Origin: Betaproteobacteria bacterium
GTDB lineage: Bacteria; Pseudomonadota; Gammaproteobacteria; Burkholderiales; Casimicrobiaceae
NCBI GenBank assembly: GCA_029884335.1
Contig: JAOUIA010000036.1
Coordinates: 1-37,773 of the forward strand
Reading direction: 5' to 3'
DNA: 37,773 nucleotides
Part shown: positions 1 to 7,628 of the stretch, in pieces
How the letters are laid out: every line of letters starts with the position of its first letter
How positions within the stretch are numbered: position 1 is the stretch's first letter
Position numbers and translations under genes: made by a program
The notes under the pieces: model-generated
Database searches by the model: none
Told to the model about the DNA's origin: nothing
What the model saw: only the letters and a program-made list of their open reading frames with translations

Positions 1-515
1 TCGCGCACGTCGTTGCTGCCGATCTCGATCACCACCAGCGTCTCCGCGGACGTGGTGCCGAAGTCGGACGCGTACATCGCAACCTGTTCCGGCAGGTTGA
101 AGCGGCAGGGGTAGTTGGGGGTTGCCCGCGCGCCGCTGGTCGCGTAGTTGCTCGCCACCGCGCTCTCGCTGGCCAGCGCAGGACGCGCGTTGCCCGCGCG
201 GCCGAGGCCGCGCGCCAGGCCTTCGACCCACGTCGCGCCGTTGGTGACGTGGTGGCCGCCGGTCGCGTAGGGGCCGTCCGGGACGAGCAGATCGTCGAGC
301 TCGTCGTACGGCGGGACGTTCTTGCGCACTCCGCAGTGCCGGTTCTCCGGCTCGCCGAGCCACGCGAACGCGTTGCCGGAGTCGCTGAGGCTGGTGCCGA
401 ACACGACCACACGGTCGGGTAGCGCCGGCTGCGAGAGCGCGGGGGCGGCGAGCGCGGCCATCGTCACGCCGAGCGACAGCACCGTCAGGGTGCGGGACAG
501 CGTAGAGACGTTCAT
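1..515 (-). CDS. Secreted GDSL/SGNH-family hydrolase (lipase/esterase-like), C-terminus outside window
   Basis: Reads leftward off the window edge, so only about 171 N-terminal residues are visible. The start ATG (513-515) has an AGGAGG Shine-Dalgarno a few bases upstream. Residues 1-29 look like a Sec signal peptide (hydrophobic core, then APALSQ), so the enzyme should be exported. Residues 40-48 read GTSLSDSGN, the block I motif of SGNH hydrolases with the usual GDS changed to GTS; S42 would be the nucleophile. IGSND near residue 164 fits block III with its catalytic Asn. The C-terminal catalytic Asp/His block and any autotransporter domain lie outside the window. It is 133 bp downstream of larB on the same strand, but the gap and its own strong SD suggest a separate function. 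Substrate unknown. Confidence 0.85.
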   Translation of the reverse strand, partial: MNVSTLSRTLTVLSLGVTMAALAAPALSQPALPDRVVVFGTSLSDSGNAFAWLGEPENRHCGVRKNVPPYDELDDLLVPDGPYATGGHHVTNGATWVEGLARGLGRAGNARPALASESAVASNYATSGARATPNYPCRFNLPEQVAMYASDFGTTSAETLVVIEIGSNDVR

Positions 516-551
516 GGGGACCTCCTCGGGGTTGGAACGCGAGGGGATCCT

Positions 552-575
552 GCGGTCCGGGCACTGCCGGACCGC
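552..575. other. Perfect 9-bp inverted repeat (hairpin) between larB and the hydrolase gene
   Basis: GCGGTCCGG (552-560) and CCGGACCGC (567-575) are exact complements around a 6-nt loop. Neither side is followed by a T run, so it is not a canonical intrinsic terminator. A second short repeat, CCGCCG/CGGCGG, lies at 607-626. It could be an mRNA-stabilising or processing element at the end of the lar transcript, or an operator for the hydrolase gene. Confidence 0.45.
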
Positions 576-648
576 TCAACGATGGCTTACGGATCGCTGA
601 CGGATGCCGCCGGAAGCGTACGGCGGACGCAGCGGGAAAGGCGGGGCG

Positions 649-1299
649 CTACCGGGGTCCCAGCACCCGCAGCGCCGCGTGCGCGCCGCCGAAGCCGTTG
701 TCGATGTTGACCACGGCGAGCCCCGAGGCGCAGCTCGCCAGCGCGGCGTTGAGCGCGGTACGCCCGCCCTTGCCGACGCCGTAGCCGACCGACGAAGGCA
801 CGGCGACGACCACGCCGGGCACGAGTCCGGCGAGCACGCTGAACAAGGCGCCTTCCATGCCCGCCACGGCGATCACCACGCGGTGCGCGCGCAGCGCCTC
901 GACGTGCTCCATCAGGCGCCACAGGCCCGCGACGCCGACGTCGGCGATGAGCGTCGCGGTCTCGCCGGCGAAGCGCAGCGTGCGCTCGGCCTCGCGCGCC
1001 ACCGGCAGGTCCGAGGTGCCCGCCGCGACGATCGCCACGCGGCCGCTTGCGCTCGCCGCGGGCACGCCGCCCAGGATCGCCGTTCCCGACGCGAGGTCGT
1101 AGTCGAGCGCGTCGCGGACGCCGCCAGCCAGCCGCTCGAACTTGCGGGGCCCCAGGCGCGTGAACAGCAGGCGACGGCCCAGGTCCGCGGCGGAGCGCGC
1201 GATCGCCTCGACCTGCGCAGCGGTCTTCGCTTCGCAGAGGACCGCCTCGCTGGTGCCGGTGCGCGCGTGACGGTCCCAGTCGAGGCGGAACTCAGTCAT
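649..1299 (-). CDS. larB: LarB, pyridinium-3,5-biscarboxylate mononucleotide synthase
   Basis: LarB carboxylates and hydrolyses nicotinic acid adenine dinucleotide to P2CMN, the first step of nickel-pincer nucleotide (NPN) cofactor synthesis. The 216-residue product starts at ATG 1297-1299; the longer open frame upstream lies inside larE and is not needed. Family motifs visible: LDWDRHARTG near residue 5, GTSDLPVA in mid-protein, AGMEGALFSVLAGL and VPSSVGYG, and NIDNGFGGA near the C-terminus. The C-terminal half is the PurE-like domain. Its start overlaps the larE stop by 8 nt (1292-1299), so translation is probably coupled. It is the last gene of the larA-larC-larE-larB operon. Cytoplasmic. 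Confidence 0.95.
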   Translation of the reverse strand: MTEFRLDWDRHARTGTSEAVLCEAKTAAQVEAIARSAADLGRRLLFTRLGPRKFERLAGGVRDALDYDLASGTAILGGVPAASASGRVAIVAAGTSDLPVAREAERTLRFAGETATLIADVGVAGLWRLMEHVEALRAHRVVIAVAGMEGALFSVLAGLVPGVVVAVPSSVGYGVGKGGRTALNAALASCASGLAVVNIDNGFGGAHAALRVLGPR

Positions 1300-2086
1300 C
1301 GGCTGCGGCAAGGAGAAACGCGGAACCGCGTCGATAGGGGCGCACGCCGGCGAAGCGACGCCCGCGCGATTCGCAGGCCTTCGCCGCGACTGCGCGCGCA
1401 ACGGCGGCGCGCTCCTCGCCCGCCGGGTCGAGCTCGATCACCACGCCGTCGTGCGTGACCCGGCAGCGCAGCGTCGCCGCGGCGCCCAGCGCGAGCGCGA
1501 GTTGCGACTCGACGGCGTCGATGAAAGCGAGGTCGTCCGCCGCGATGGCGATGCCCGTCTCCACGCGGCTGGCGAGGCACGGCTGCGCGGGCAGGCGCTC
1601 GAGGTCGGCGAGGCCCAGCGAAGCGGCGATCGCGTAGACGGCCGCCTTGTCGATGCCGGCCTCGACGTAGGGGTGCACCACGCCGTGCTCGCGCGCCGCC
1701 TTCAGTCCCGGCCGGTAGTCGTCGAGGTCGTCGAGATTCGTGCCGGAAGCGATCGGGTCGCGCGTCGCGGCGCGGATGCGCTCGTAGAGGTTCGTCTTGC
1801 AGTAGTAGCAGCGGTCGACCGGATTGGCGCGATAGCGCGGGTCGGCGAGTTCCCCCGCGTCCAGCAGGCGCAGGTCCCAGCCGTGCGCCGCCGCGTGCGC
1901 CTCGACGCGCGCGCGCGCCGCCGCGGGCACCGCGGGGCCGCAGGCGTGCACGATCGTGACGCGCGTGCGCGACAGCCGCTGCGCGACGTGCGCCAGCGTC
2001 ATCGAGTCGACGCCGCCGGAGACCGCGATGGCGAGCGCCTCGTGCCCGTCGAGGGCGCGGACGAGCGCTGCGAGGTTCGCGGTCAC
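1292..2086 (-). CDS. larE: LarE, ATP-dependent sulfur-insertion enzyme for the NPN cofactor
   Basis: LarE adenylates P2CMN carboxylates and transfers sulfur to make P2TMN. The start is GTG (2084-2086), overlapping the larC stop in a GTGA junction (4 nt), typical of coupling; the product is 264 residues. The PP-loop SGGVDS is at 23-28. CYYC at 93-96 and PCLASR with C170 give three cysteines. In known LarE enzymes the cysteine aligned with C170 is the sulfur donor in sacrificial types, whereas three-cysteine types can hold an Fe-S cluster; which applies here is an inference (see findings). SGTNLDDLDDYRPG (114-127) is the conserved substrate-binding segment. Confidence 0.95.
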   Translation of the reverse strand: MTANLAALVRALDGHEALAIAVSGGVDSMTLAHVAQRLSRTRVTIVHACGPAVPAAARARVEAHAAAHGWDLRLLDAGELADPRYRANPVDRCYYCKTNLYERIRAATRDPIASGTNLDDLDDYRPGLKAAREHGVVHPYVEAGIDKAAVYAIAASLGLADLERLPAQPCLASRVETGIAIAADDLAFIDAVESQLALALGAAATLRCRVTHDGVVIELDPAGEERAAVARAVAAKACESRGRRFAGVRPYRRGSAFLLAAADD

Positions 2087-3318
2087 TCGTCGCCTTCCAG
2101 CGCTCGCCGCTGCGCGTACTCGCGCGTGCGGCGCCGCTCGCCCAGCGACGCGCCGGCGCGCGCGTCGTCGTGCTCGGCCTTCGCCGTGCGCTCGCCGCCC
2201 GGCCGCAGCGCCACCTTCACGCCCAGCGAGTCGACGCGGCTCTCCTCGCGGCGCAGCATCCGGCGGGCCGCCTCGCCGACGCGCAGGCCCAGCGTCGAGG
2301 TCTCCACGAAGCAGGCGCGCGCCACGGCTTCGACTGCCGCGGGATCCACGAGCAGGCGGAAGTCCGTCAGCGGCCGTCCCTTCTTGCCGGCGCGCGTGCC
2401 GAACGACGCGTCGATCACGCCCGCGGTCGCGCGCAGGCGATCGGCCGCGTGCGCGATCTCCTCGCCGGTCATGTCGTCGACGTCGAACTCGATCGTCGCG
2501 ATCGCCGCCGTGGCCGGCTCGACGTCGCGCTCGAACACCAGCGCGCGCGTGACGTTGGCGATGCCGGCGAAGGTCTTCGTGCCGGCGCCCATGCCGATGG
2601 CGAGCAGGCGGCCGGGCACGCGCGGACGCCCGAAGCTCTCCGGCGCGACCAGGCGGCGCAGGATCGCGGCGCCGGTCGGCGTGACGCGCTCGCCGGCCGT
2701 GCCGTCGTCGCGCCAGGGAAAGCCCGTCAGCAGCCGCGCCGTCGCCGGAGCGGGCACCGGCAAGACGCCGTGCACGGTCTTCACCGTGCCCCCGCCCAAC
2801 GGCGGCGGCGACGCGGTCCACGTGGCGCCGGCAAGTCGCGCGACGAGGAAGCCGGCTGCGACGACGTCGAGCAGCGAGTGCCAGTCGGCGAGTTCGTGGA
2901 AGTGGACCTCGTCGACCGTCGTGCCGTGGACGCCGGCCTCGGCCTGCGCGAGCAGTTCGAGAAGCGCCAGCGCCTCGCGCTTCGTGCCGGCGTCGAGCGG
3001 CGCCGCTTCGACCTCGCCGCGCAGCGACGCGTACGAACGGCCGGCCTCCGCGCGGGGAATCGTGCCGGCGCGCAAAGGAGGCGAGGGCGGGAGCCCGAAG
3101 CGCGCCGCGCGCAGGCCGGCCTGCGTGGTCGCAGTCAATGCCGGCGCAGCCATACCGCGCGGTTGCGCTTTCGCCAGTTCGACGAACAGCGGCTCGGCGA
3201 GGTGAGGCATCGCGTCGAGCACGGCAGCGACGAACATGTCGCCGGCGATCCCGCCGACGGGATCGAGGTGGATCGCCAGCGACTGCGGCGCGATGTCAGG
3301 CGACGACGGGGACGACAT
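2083..3318 (-). CDS. larC: LarC, CTP-dependent nickel insertase (cyclometallase), single-ORF form
   Basis: LarC inserts nickel into P2TMN, forming the C-Ni and S-Ni bonds of NPN. The 411-residue product is one continuous frame, unlike Lactiplantibacillus plantarum, where larC1/larC2 are joined by programmed frameshifting. N-terminal LDPVGGIAGDMFVAA (18-32) matches the family opening; a His-rich VHFHE segment with the variant ADWHS follows, then GERVTPTGAAIL, IGMGAGTKTF and FDVDDMTGEE. The ATG (3316-3318) lies inside the 3' end of larA (23-nt overlap). The C-terminal tail is very basic and acidic by turns (ERRRTREYAQRRALEGDE). Cytoplasmic. Confidence 0.94.
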   Translation of the reverse strand: MSSPSSPDIAPQSLAIHLDPVGGIAGDMFVAAVLDAMPHLAEPLFVELAKAQPRGMAAPALTATTQAGLRAARFGLPPSPPLRAGTIPRAEAGRSYASLRGEVEAAPLDAGTKREALALLELLAQAEAGVHGTTVDEVHFHELADWHSLLDVVAAGFLVARLAGATWTASPPPLGGGTVKTVHGVLPVPAPATARLLTGFPWRDDGTAGERVTPTGAAILRRLVAPESFGRPRVPGRLLAIGMGAGTKTFAGIANVTRALVFERDVEPATAAIATIEFDVDDMTGEEIAHAADRLRATAGVIDASFGTRAGKKGRPLTDFRLLVDPAAVEAVARACFVETSTLGLRVGEAARRMLRREESRVDSLGVKVALRPGGERTAKAEHDDARAGASLGERRRTREYAQRRALEGDE

Positions 3319-4600
3319 ACGGTCCTTCGGGAACGACGGCGAGGTCGCGATCGGCCGCGCCCGCCAGCGCGCGCTCCAGCGCGACTTCGACGGAGTCGAC
3401 CATTTCCACGCCGGTGAGCGCGCGGTCGCCGCCGCCGAGCCCGGTCGTGTAGAGCTGCACGCGGCCGGCGCGCAAGGGCTTCAACTGCATCTCGGTCTGC
3501 CACTCGTCGATGTCGGCGAAGCGCTTCGCCAGCAGCGTGCGCAGGAACGCGTCGGGCCCGAGCGCGACCAGGCGCGCCTGCGCGGCGCGGAAGTGCTCCG
3601 ATCCGAAGCCCTCCGAGCACGACGAGGCGACGATCAGCGTGCCGCCGGGCTCGAGGATGTCGAGCGGCGTCACCATGCCCTTGATCGTCTGGTAGTACGT
3701 CTTGTCGAGCGGGTGGCCCGCCGACGAGGTGAGGATCGTGCGGAAACGCCGGCCGACCGGCACGCGCACGCTGCGCGCGACGAACTCGACGGCCGCGAGG
3801 TGGCTCGCGATCACCTCGCCGAAGTTGACGTGGACGAGGTCGCGGTCCTCGTCGATCACCGTGTTGAGCGCGTGAACCTCGCCCAGCATGCGCACGATCG
3901 CCAGCTGTTCCTCGTGCAGCGGGTTGCCGTCGAGGTTGCACTGGATCGCCGCCGGATCCTCCATGAAGCGCGCGCTGTGGAACGTGCGGATCGTGTCCTC
4001 GTGCGCAACGCCCGGCGCGACGACCTTGCGCCCGCCCGACCAGCCGGCCATGAAGTGCGGCTCGACGAGGCCGGTGGCGATGCGCAGGTCCGCCTCGACG
4101 AAGCGGCGGTCGAGCCTGACCGGCGTGCCGCGCGTCGGCGTCACGCCGAGGTCGACGTGCGCCGCGGCGTCGCGCGCAAGGTGGTTCTCGACGCGGGCGT
4201 GGGCGAACACCCACGGGTCGCCGACGACCTCCGCGAGCTCCTCGCCCTCGTTGGGGCGGTGCAGGCCGGTGGCGACCAGCACCGTGACGCGCTCGCGCGG
4301 CACGCCGGCCGCGAGCATCGCCTCGATCAGCGGGCGCAGGAACAGCCGGTTGGGCACGGGCCTCGTGACGTCGCAGATCAGGATGCACGCGCTGCGCTTG
4401 CCGCGCACCAGTTCGGCGAGCGGCACGGAACCGATCGGCTGCGCAAGGGCGGCGGCGACGGCGCCCGCGGGGTCGGCGAGCTTGGGCAGCGGGCGCTTGC
4501 CGATCACGGTCGCCCGCGCGCCGGCGGGGAGGCGAACGTCGATGCCGTCGCGGCCGTAGAGCAGGCGGACGACGCCGTTGCGGGGTGCGCTGGAGTTCAC
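3296..4600 (-). CDS. larA: LarA-family nickel-pincer racemase/epimerase (paralog 1)
   Basis: LarA enzymes use the NPN cofactor to racemise or epimerise 2-hydroxy acids through transient hydride transfer. The 434-residue product starts at GTG (4598-4600). Catalytic landmarks match LarA: DVTRP with R80, ATGLHRP with H114, EPHFMAGWSGGRK with H182 and K192 (the residue expected to hold the cofactor by a thioamide), TFHS with H208 (nickel ligand), and Q304/K307 in the TYYQTIKGM segment. It leads the operon with all three cofactor genes, so it is probably self-sufficient for maturation. The substrate cannot be read from sequence: the family includes lactate and several other hydroxy-acid racemases/epimerases. 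No lactate permease or larD/glpF homolog is nearby. Confidence 0.92.
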   Translation of the reverse strand: MNSSAPRNGVVRLLYGRDGIDVRLPAGARATVIGKRPLPKLADPAGAVAAALAQPIGSVPLAELVRGKRSACILICDVTRPVPNRLFLRPLIEAMLAAGVPRERVTVLVATGLHRPNEGEELAEVVGDPWVFAHARVENHLARDAAAHVDLGVTPTRGTPVRLDRRFVEADLRIATGLVEPHFMAGWSGGRKVVAPGVAHEDTIRTFHSARFMEDPAAIQCNLDGNPLHEEQLAIVRMLGEVHALNTVIDEDRDLVHVNFGEVIASHLAAVEFVARSVRVPVGRRFRTILTSSAGHPLDKTYYQTIKGMVTPLDILEPGGTLIVASSCSEGFGSEHFRAAQARLVALGPDAFLRTLLAKRFADIDEWQTEMQLKPLRAGRVQLYTTGLGGGDRALTGVEMVDSVEVALERALAGAADRDLAVVPEGPYVVPVVA

Positions 4601-4630
4601 GCGGGGCGCCGCGGTGGTCGGGAAGCGTGG

Positions 4631-4636
4631 AGTTTA
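4631..4636 (-). promoter_or_regulatory. Candidate -10 (TAAACT) for the lar operon
   Basis: On the minus strand TAAACT lies 30 nt before the larA GTG, giving a predicted leader of about 24 nt. The -35 zone at 17-nt spacing would fall on about 4654-4659, overlapping the candidate -10 of the divergent larA paralog. No good -35 hexamer is visible. Confidence 0.4.
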
Positions 4637-4657
4637 CGACGGGCGGCGGCGCTGCGG

Positions 4658-4663
4658 TACGAT
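4658..4663 (+). promoter_or_regulatory. Candidate -10 (TACGAT) of the divergent larA paralog, 6 nt before its ATG
   Basis: TACGAT ends 6 nt before ATG 4670, so transcription would begin at or next to the start codon. TTTACG at 4633-4638 is a weak -35 candidate (19-nt spacer) and overlaps the -10 of the opposing lar operon. No properly spaced Shine-Dalgarno is present. Confidence 0.35.
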
Positions 4664-4669
4664 GGCGGG

Positions 4670-5959
4670 ATGATCGGACAGGGACACGCGGACCGGTACC
4701 TCGCGCGCGACGAGATCCGCGCGATCGTCCGGGAGGGGCTCGACTCGCTGCGGCCGGACGGCAAGCGGCTGCTGTTCATCATCCCGGACGGCACGCGCAC
4801 GATGCCGATGCCGGAGATGTTCGCGCTGTTCCGCGAGGCGCTCGCGGGCCGCGCGCGGCAGGTCGACTTCCTCGTCGCGCTCGGCACGCACCAGCCGATG
4901 AGCGACGCCGCGCTGTCGCAGCTCGTCGGCGAGCAGGTGGTCGACGGGCGCGTGGGCGCCTCGCGCATCTTCAACCACCGCTGGGACGACCCGGCGACGT
5001 TCGCGACGATCGGCACGATTCCCGCCGGCGAGATCGCGCAGCTCTCGGGCGGGCGCATGACGCAGGACGTGCCGGTGGCGCTCAACCGCCTGATCTTCGA
5101 CTACGACCAGCTGGTGATCTGCGGCCCGGTGTTCCCGCACGAGGTCGTCGGCTTCTCGGGCGGCAACAAGTACTTCTTCCCCGGCATCGCGGCCGCGGAC
5201 GTCATCAACTTCACGCATTGGCTGGGCGCGCTGATCACGAACTACGACGTCATCGGCGCCGGCTACACGCCGGTGCGCGCGGTGATCGACCGCGCGGCGT
5301 CGCTGGTCACGGTGCCGACCGCCTGCTTCGCGCTCGTCGTGACGCCGCAGGGCCTCGCCGGCCTCTACTTCGGCCCGGCGCGCGAAGCCTGGGAGCGCGC
5401 CTCGGCGCTGTCGTCGCAGCGGCACATCGTGTGGGTCGACAGGCCATTTCGTCGCGTGCTGTCGGTGATGCCGCCGATGTACGCCGACCTGTGGACCGCG
5501 GGCAAGGGCATGTACAAGATCGAGCCCGCGGTGGCCGACGGCGGCGAGGTCGTCATCTACGCGCCGCACATCCGCGAGGTGAGCTTCACGCACGGCCACC
5601 TGATCGACGCCATCGGCTACCACTGCCGCGACTACTTCACCGCGCAGCCCGAGCGCTTCGCGGGCTACCCCGGCGGCGTGGTCGCGCACTCGACGCACGT
5701 CAAGGGGCTGGGCACCTACGACGCCGCCACCGGCGTGGAAACCCCGCGGGTGACGGTGACGCTCGCCACCGGCATCCCCGAGGAGCGCTGCCGGCGCATC
5801 AACCTCGGCTACCGCGATCCCGCGACGATCGACGTCGCGCAGTGGCAGGGGCGCGAGGCGGAGGGAATCCTGTACGTCCCGCGTGCCGGCGAGATGCTCT
5901 ACCGCGTGAGGAAGTCCGCGGACACGCCGGCGCGCCAGAGCGCCACGCTCGCCACGTAG
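4670..5959 (+). CDS. LarA-family nickel-pincer racemase/epimerase (paralog 2, divergent)
   Basis: The 429-residue product is clearly LarA-type but diverged from the operon copy. Conserved positions: IIPDGTRTMPMP with R43, ALGTHQPMSD with H74, VFPHEVVGFSGGNKYFFPG with H157 and K167 (cofactor-anchoring Lys), and FTHWLG with H183 (nickel ligand). All the key NPN residues therefore seem present, predicting a functional Ni enzyme that borrows cofactor from the LarB/E/C operon. Surrounding sequence differs strongly (RPFRRVLSVMPPMYADLWTAGKGMYK), suggesting another substrate. ATG 4670 is chosen because it gives the conserved N-terminus; the frame upstream of it is antisense to the lar operon. Its 3' end overlaps the convergent PPTase gene by 61 bp. 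Confidence 0.88.
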   Translation: MIGQGHADRYLARDEIRAIVREGLDSLRPDGKRLLFIIPDGTRTMPMPEMFALFREALAGRARQVDFLVALGTHQPMSDAALSQLVGEQVVDGRVGASRIFNHRWDDPATFATIGTIPAGEIAQLSGGRMTQDVPVALNRLIFDYDQLVICGPVFPHEVVGFSGGNKYFFPGIAAADVINFTHWLGALITNYDVIGAGYTPVRAVIDRAASLVTVPTACFALVVTPQGLAGLYFGPAREAWERASALSSQRHIVWVDRPFRRVLSVMPPMYADLWTAGKGMYKIEPAVADGGEVVIYAPHIREVSFTHGHLIDAIGYHCRDYFTAQPERFAGYPGGVVAHSTHVKGLGTYDAATGVETPRVTVTLATGIPEERCRRINLGYRDPATIDVAQWQGREAEGILYVPRAGEMLYRVRKSADTPARQSATLAT

Positions 5960-6627
5960 TCGCCGGGCACGGCGGCGTCGAGCAGCGTCCAGTCCGCCGG
6001 CGCGTACGGCGACGGTCCCGCGGCGAGCCGCAGCGCAGGCTCGACCTCGACTTCGAGGCGGCGCAGCGGCGCGCCGAGCGCCTCTCCCGTCGCCTTGCTC
6101 ATCGCCTCCTTGCACGTCCACAGCCGCAGGAACCGCTGGCGTCGCGAATCGCCCGCGAGCGCGTCGAACGCCGCGTACTCGGCGGGCGTGCAGAACTTGC
6201 GCGCCAGCGCCTCGTGGCGCAGCCGGCGCCCGCGGTGCTCGACGTCGACGCCGATGCGCACACCCGGCTGCGTGGTGATGCCGATCAGCGCGACCTCCAG
6301 CGTGTTCGACACGTTGAAGTCGACGCCGCCGCAGCTTGCGAGCCGCGGCCGGCCCCGCGGGCCGCGGACGATGGCCACCTCGGCGGGTGCACAGCCGAGC
6401 AGGTCGCCCAGCACGTGGCGCAGCGCGGCGCGGCCGATCGTGTAGCGACGCTCGAGCGCGGGCAGCGCGAAGCGCGCGGCGCGCTCGCGCTCGCCGTCCG
6501 AGAGCCACGAGCGCAGTTCCGGCAAAGCCCGATCCGGCGCTCGGTTCTGGCACCACCACAGGTGCAGGTCCGCGGCGGCCGCGACGCGCCGCGGCGGCTG
6601 CGCGGTCGGGAAGGGCGCGCGCTTCAT
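5899..6627 (-). CDS. Sfp-type 4'-phosphopantetheinyl transferase
   Basis: Transfers phosphopantetheine from CoA to a Ser of carrier proteins (ACP/PCP), activating fatty-acid, polyketide or peptide synthases. The 242-residue product has the family signature: RGPRGRPRL (88-96), FNVSNT (104-109, with Asn where many homologs have His), IGVDVE (125-130; D128 and E130 bind Mg2+) and WTCKEAMSKATG (170-181; K/E of WxxKEA). An upstream in-frame ATG at 6655-6657 would add 10 residues; ATG 6625-6627 is preferred because a TACACT -10-like element lies 7 nt before it. No carrier protein or synthase is in the window, so its partner is unknown. It runs convergently into the larA paralog. Confidence 0.88.
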   Translation of the reverse strand: MKRAPFPTAQPPRRVAAAADLHLWWCQNRAPDRALPELRSWLSDGERERAARFALPALERRYTIGRAALRHVLGDLLGCAPAEVAIVRGPRGRPRLASCGGVDFNVSNTLEVALIGITTQPGVRIGVDVEHRGRRLRHEALARKFCTPAEYAAFDALAGDSRRQRFLRLWTCKEAMSKATGEALGAPLRRLEVEVEPALRLAAGPSPYAPADWTLLDAAVPGDYVASVALWRAGVSADFLTR

Positions 6628-6634
6628 CCAGGGA

Positions 6635-6640
6635 AGTGTA
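6635..6640 (-). promoter_or_regulatory. Candidate -10 (TACACT) 7 nt before the PPTase ATG
   Basis: TACACT ends 7 nt upstream of ATG 6625-6627 on the minus strand. No convincing -35 hexamer is present at 16-18 nt. The geometry predicts a leaderless or nearly leaderless mRNA if this ATG is the true start. Confidence 0.35.
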
Positions 6641-6698
6641 GCGGGGGCGCGGCGCATGCCGTGGGAGAATCCGCACTGCCCCCCACCCGACTCGTCCC

Positions 6699-7628
6699 GT
6701 GACGGCCCTGCTCTTCCGCGCCCTGGCGCTGCTGCCGCTGCCCGTGCTCCACGCGCTGGGCTACGCGCTGTACGTGGTCGTCTTCCGCACCGTGCGCTGG
6801 CGCGTGAGGCTCGCGCGGTCGAACATCGCCGGTGCGTTCCCGGAGAAGACGCCCGCCGAGCGCGACGCCATCCTGTGGGACAGCGGCCGCAACCTCGCGT
6901 TCACGACGATGGAGGCGATCTGGGGCTACGGCGCGAGCGGCGAGGCGCTGATGCGGCGCGTGCGCTTCGACAACCCGGAGTGCATCGAGCGCTACAAGGC
7001 GGCGCGCCAGAGCGTGGTCCTCCTCACCGCGCACACCTGCAACTGGGAGTGGCTGCTGCTCGCGGCGGGCGCGCGCTTCGGCATCCCGATCGACGCCGTG
7101 TACAAGCCGCTGCGGCTGACCGGCGTCGACGCGTACGTGCGCGAGGCGCGCAGCCGCTTCGGCGGCAACCCGATCCCGTTTGCGAGCTTCCTCTTCGAGC
7201 TGATGCGCCGCGCGCACGAGCCGCGCGCCTACGCGATGGTGGCCGACCAGACGCCGCTTGCGAAGATGCCCAAGCACTGGACCACGTTCCTCAACCGGGA
7301 CACCGCCTTCTTCCTCGGCCCCGAGAAGATCGCGCGCTTCCTCGACGCGCCGGTGCTCTACGTGGCGATGCGGCGCGAGCGCCTGGGCCACTACGCCGTG
7401 CGCCTGCACGTGCTCGCCGAGCCGCCCTACGAGCTCGATGAGGAGGAGGCCGGGGCGCAGATCGCCGAGCGCTATGCCCGCGCGCTGGAGGCGACGATCC
7501 GCGCGCAGCCTGCCGACTGGATGTGGATCCACAACAAGTGGAAGTACGGCCGTGGCACGGGGCAGGGCACCGATCGCCGCCGGCGCAAGCCGCGCTCCGC
7601 CGCCGTCAACTCGCGACCGACAGCCTGA
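6699..7628 (+). CDS. LpxL/HtrB-like lysophospholipid acyltransferase
   Basis: Member of the lipid A late-acyltransferase family: inner-membrane enzymes that move an acyl chain from ACP to a glycolipid or lysophospholipid. The 309-residue length fits. The N-terminal hydrophobic segment (about 4-28) is the membrane anchor; H112-x4-E117 in TAHTCNWEW is the catalytic His/Glu dyad; DQTP (about 188-191) and a conserved FFLGPEKIA segment follow. The start is GTG 6699. The C-terminus carries a basic tail rich in Arg/Lys after WIHNKWKYG. It could be the secondary lipid A acyltransferase or one dedicated to another lipid; the adjacent divergent PPTase makes an ACP-linked pathway possible. Its end overlaps the convergent GGDEF-EAL gene by 23 bp. 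Confidence 0.88.
   Translation: MTALLFRALALLPLPVLHALGYALYVVVFRTVRWRVRLARSNIAGAFPEKTPAERDAILWDSGRNLAFTTMEAIWGYGASGEALMRRVRFDNPECIERYKAARQSVVLLTAHTCNWEWLLLAAGARFGIPIDAVYKPLRLTGVDAYVREARSRFGGNPIPFASFLFELMRRAHEPRAYAMVADQTPLAKMPKHWTTFLNRDTAFFLGPEKIARFLDAPVLYVAMRRERLGHYAVRLHVLAEPPYELDEEEAGAQIAERYARALEATIRAQPADWMWIHNKWKYGRGTGQGTDRRRRKPRSAAVNSRPTA

Noticed and set aside
2083-3318. Possible programmed frameshift in larC, as in lactobacilli
   Set aside because: The frame is continuous from N- to C-terminal LarC motifs, so no frameshift is needed.
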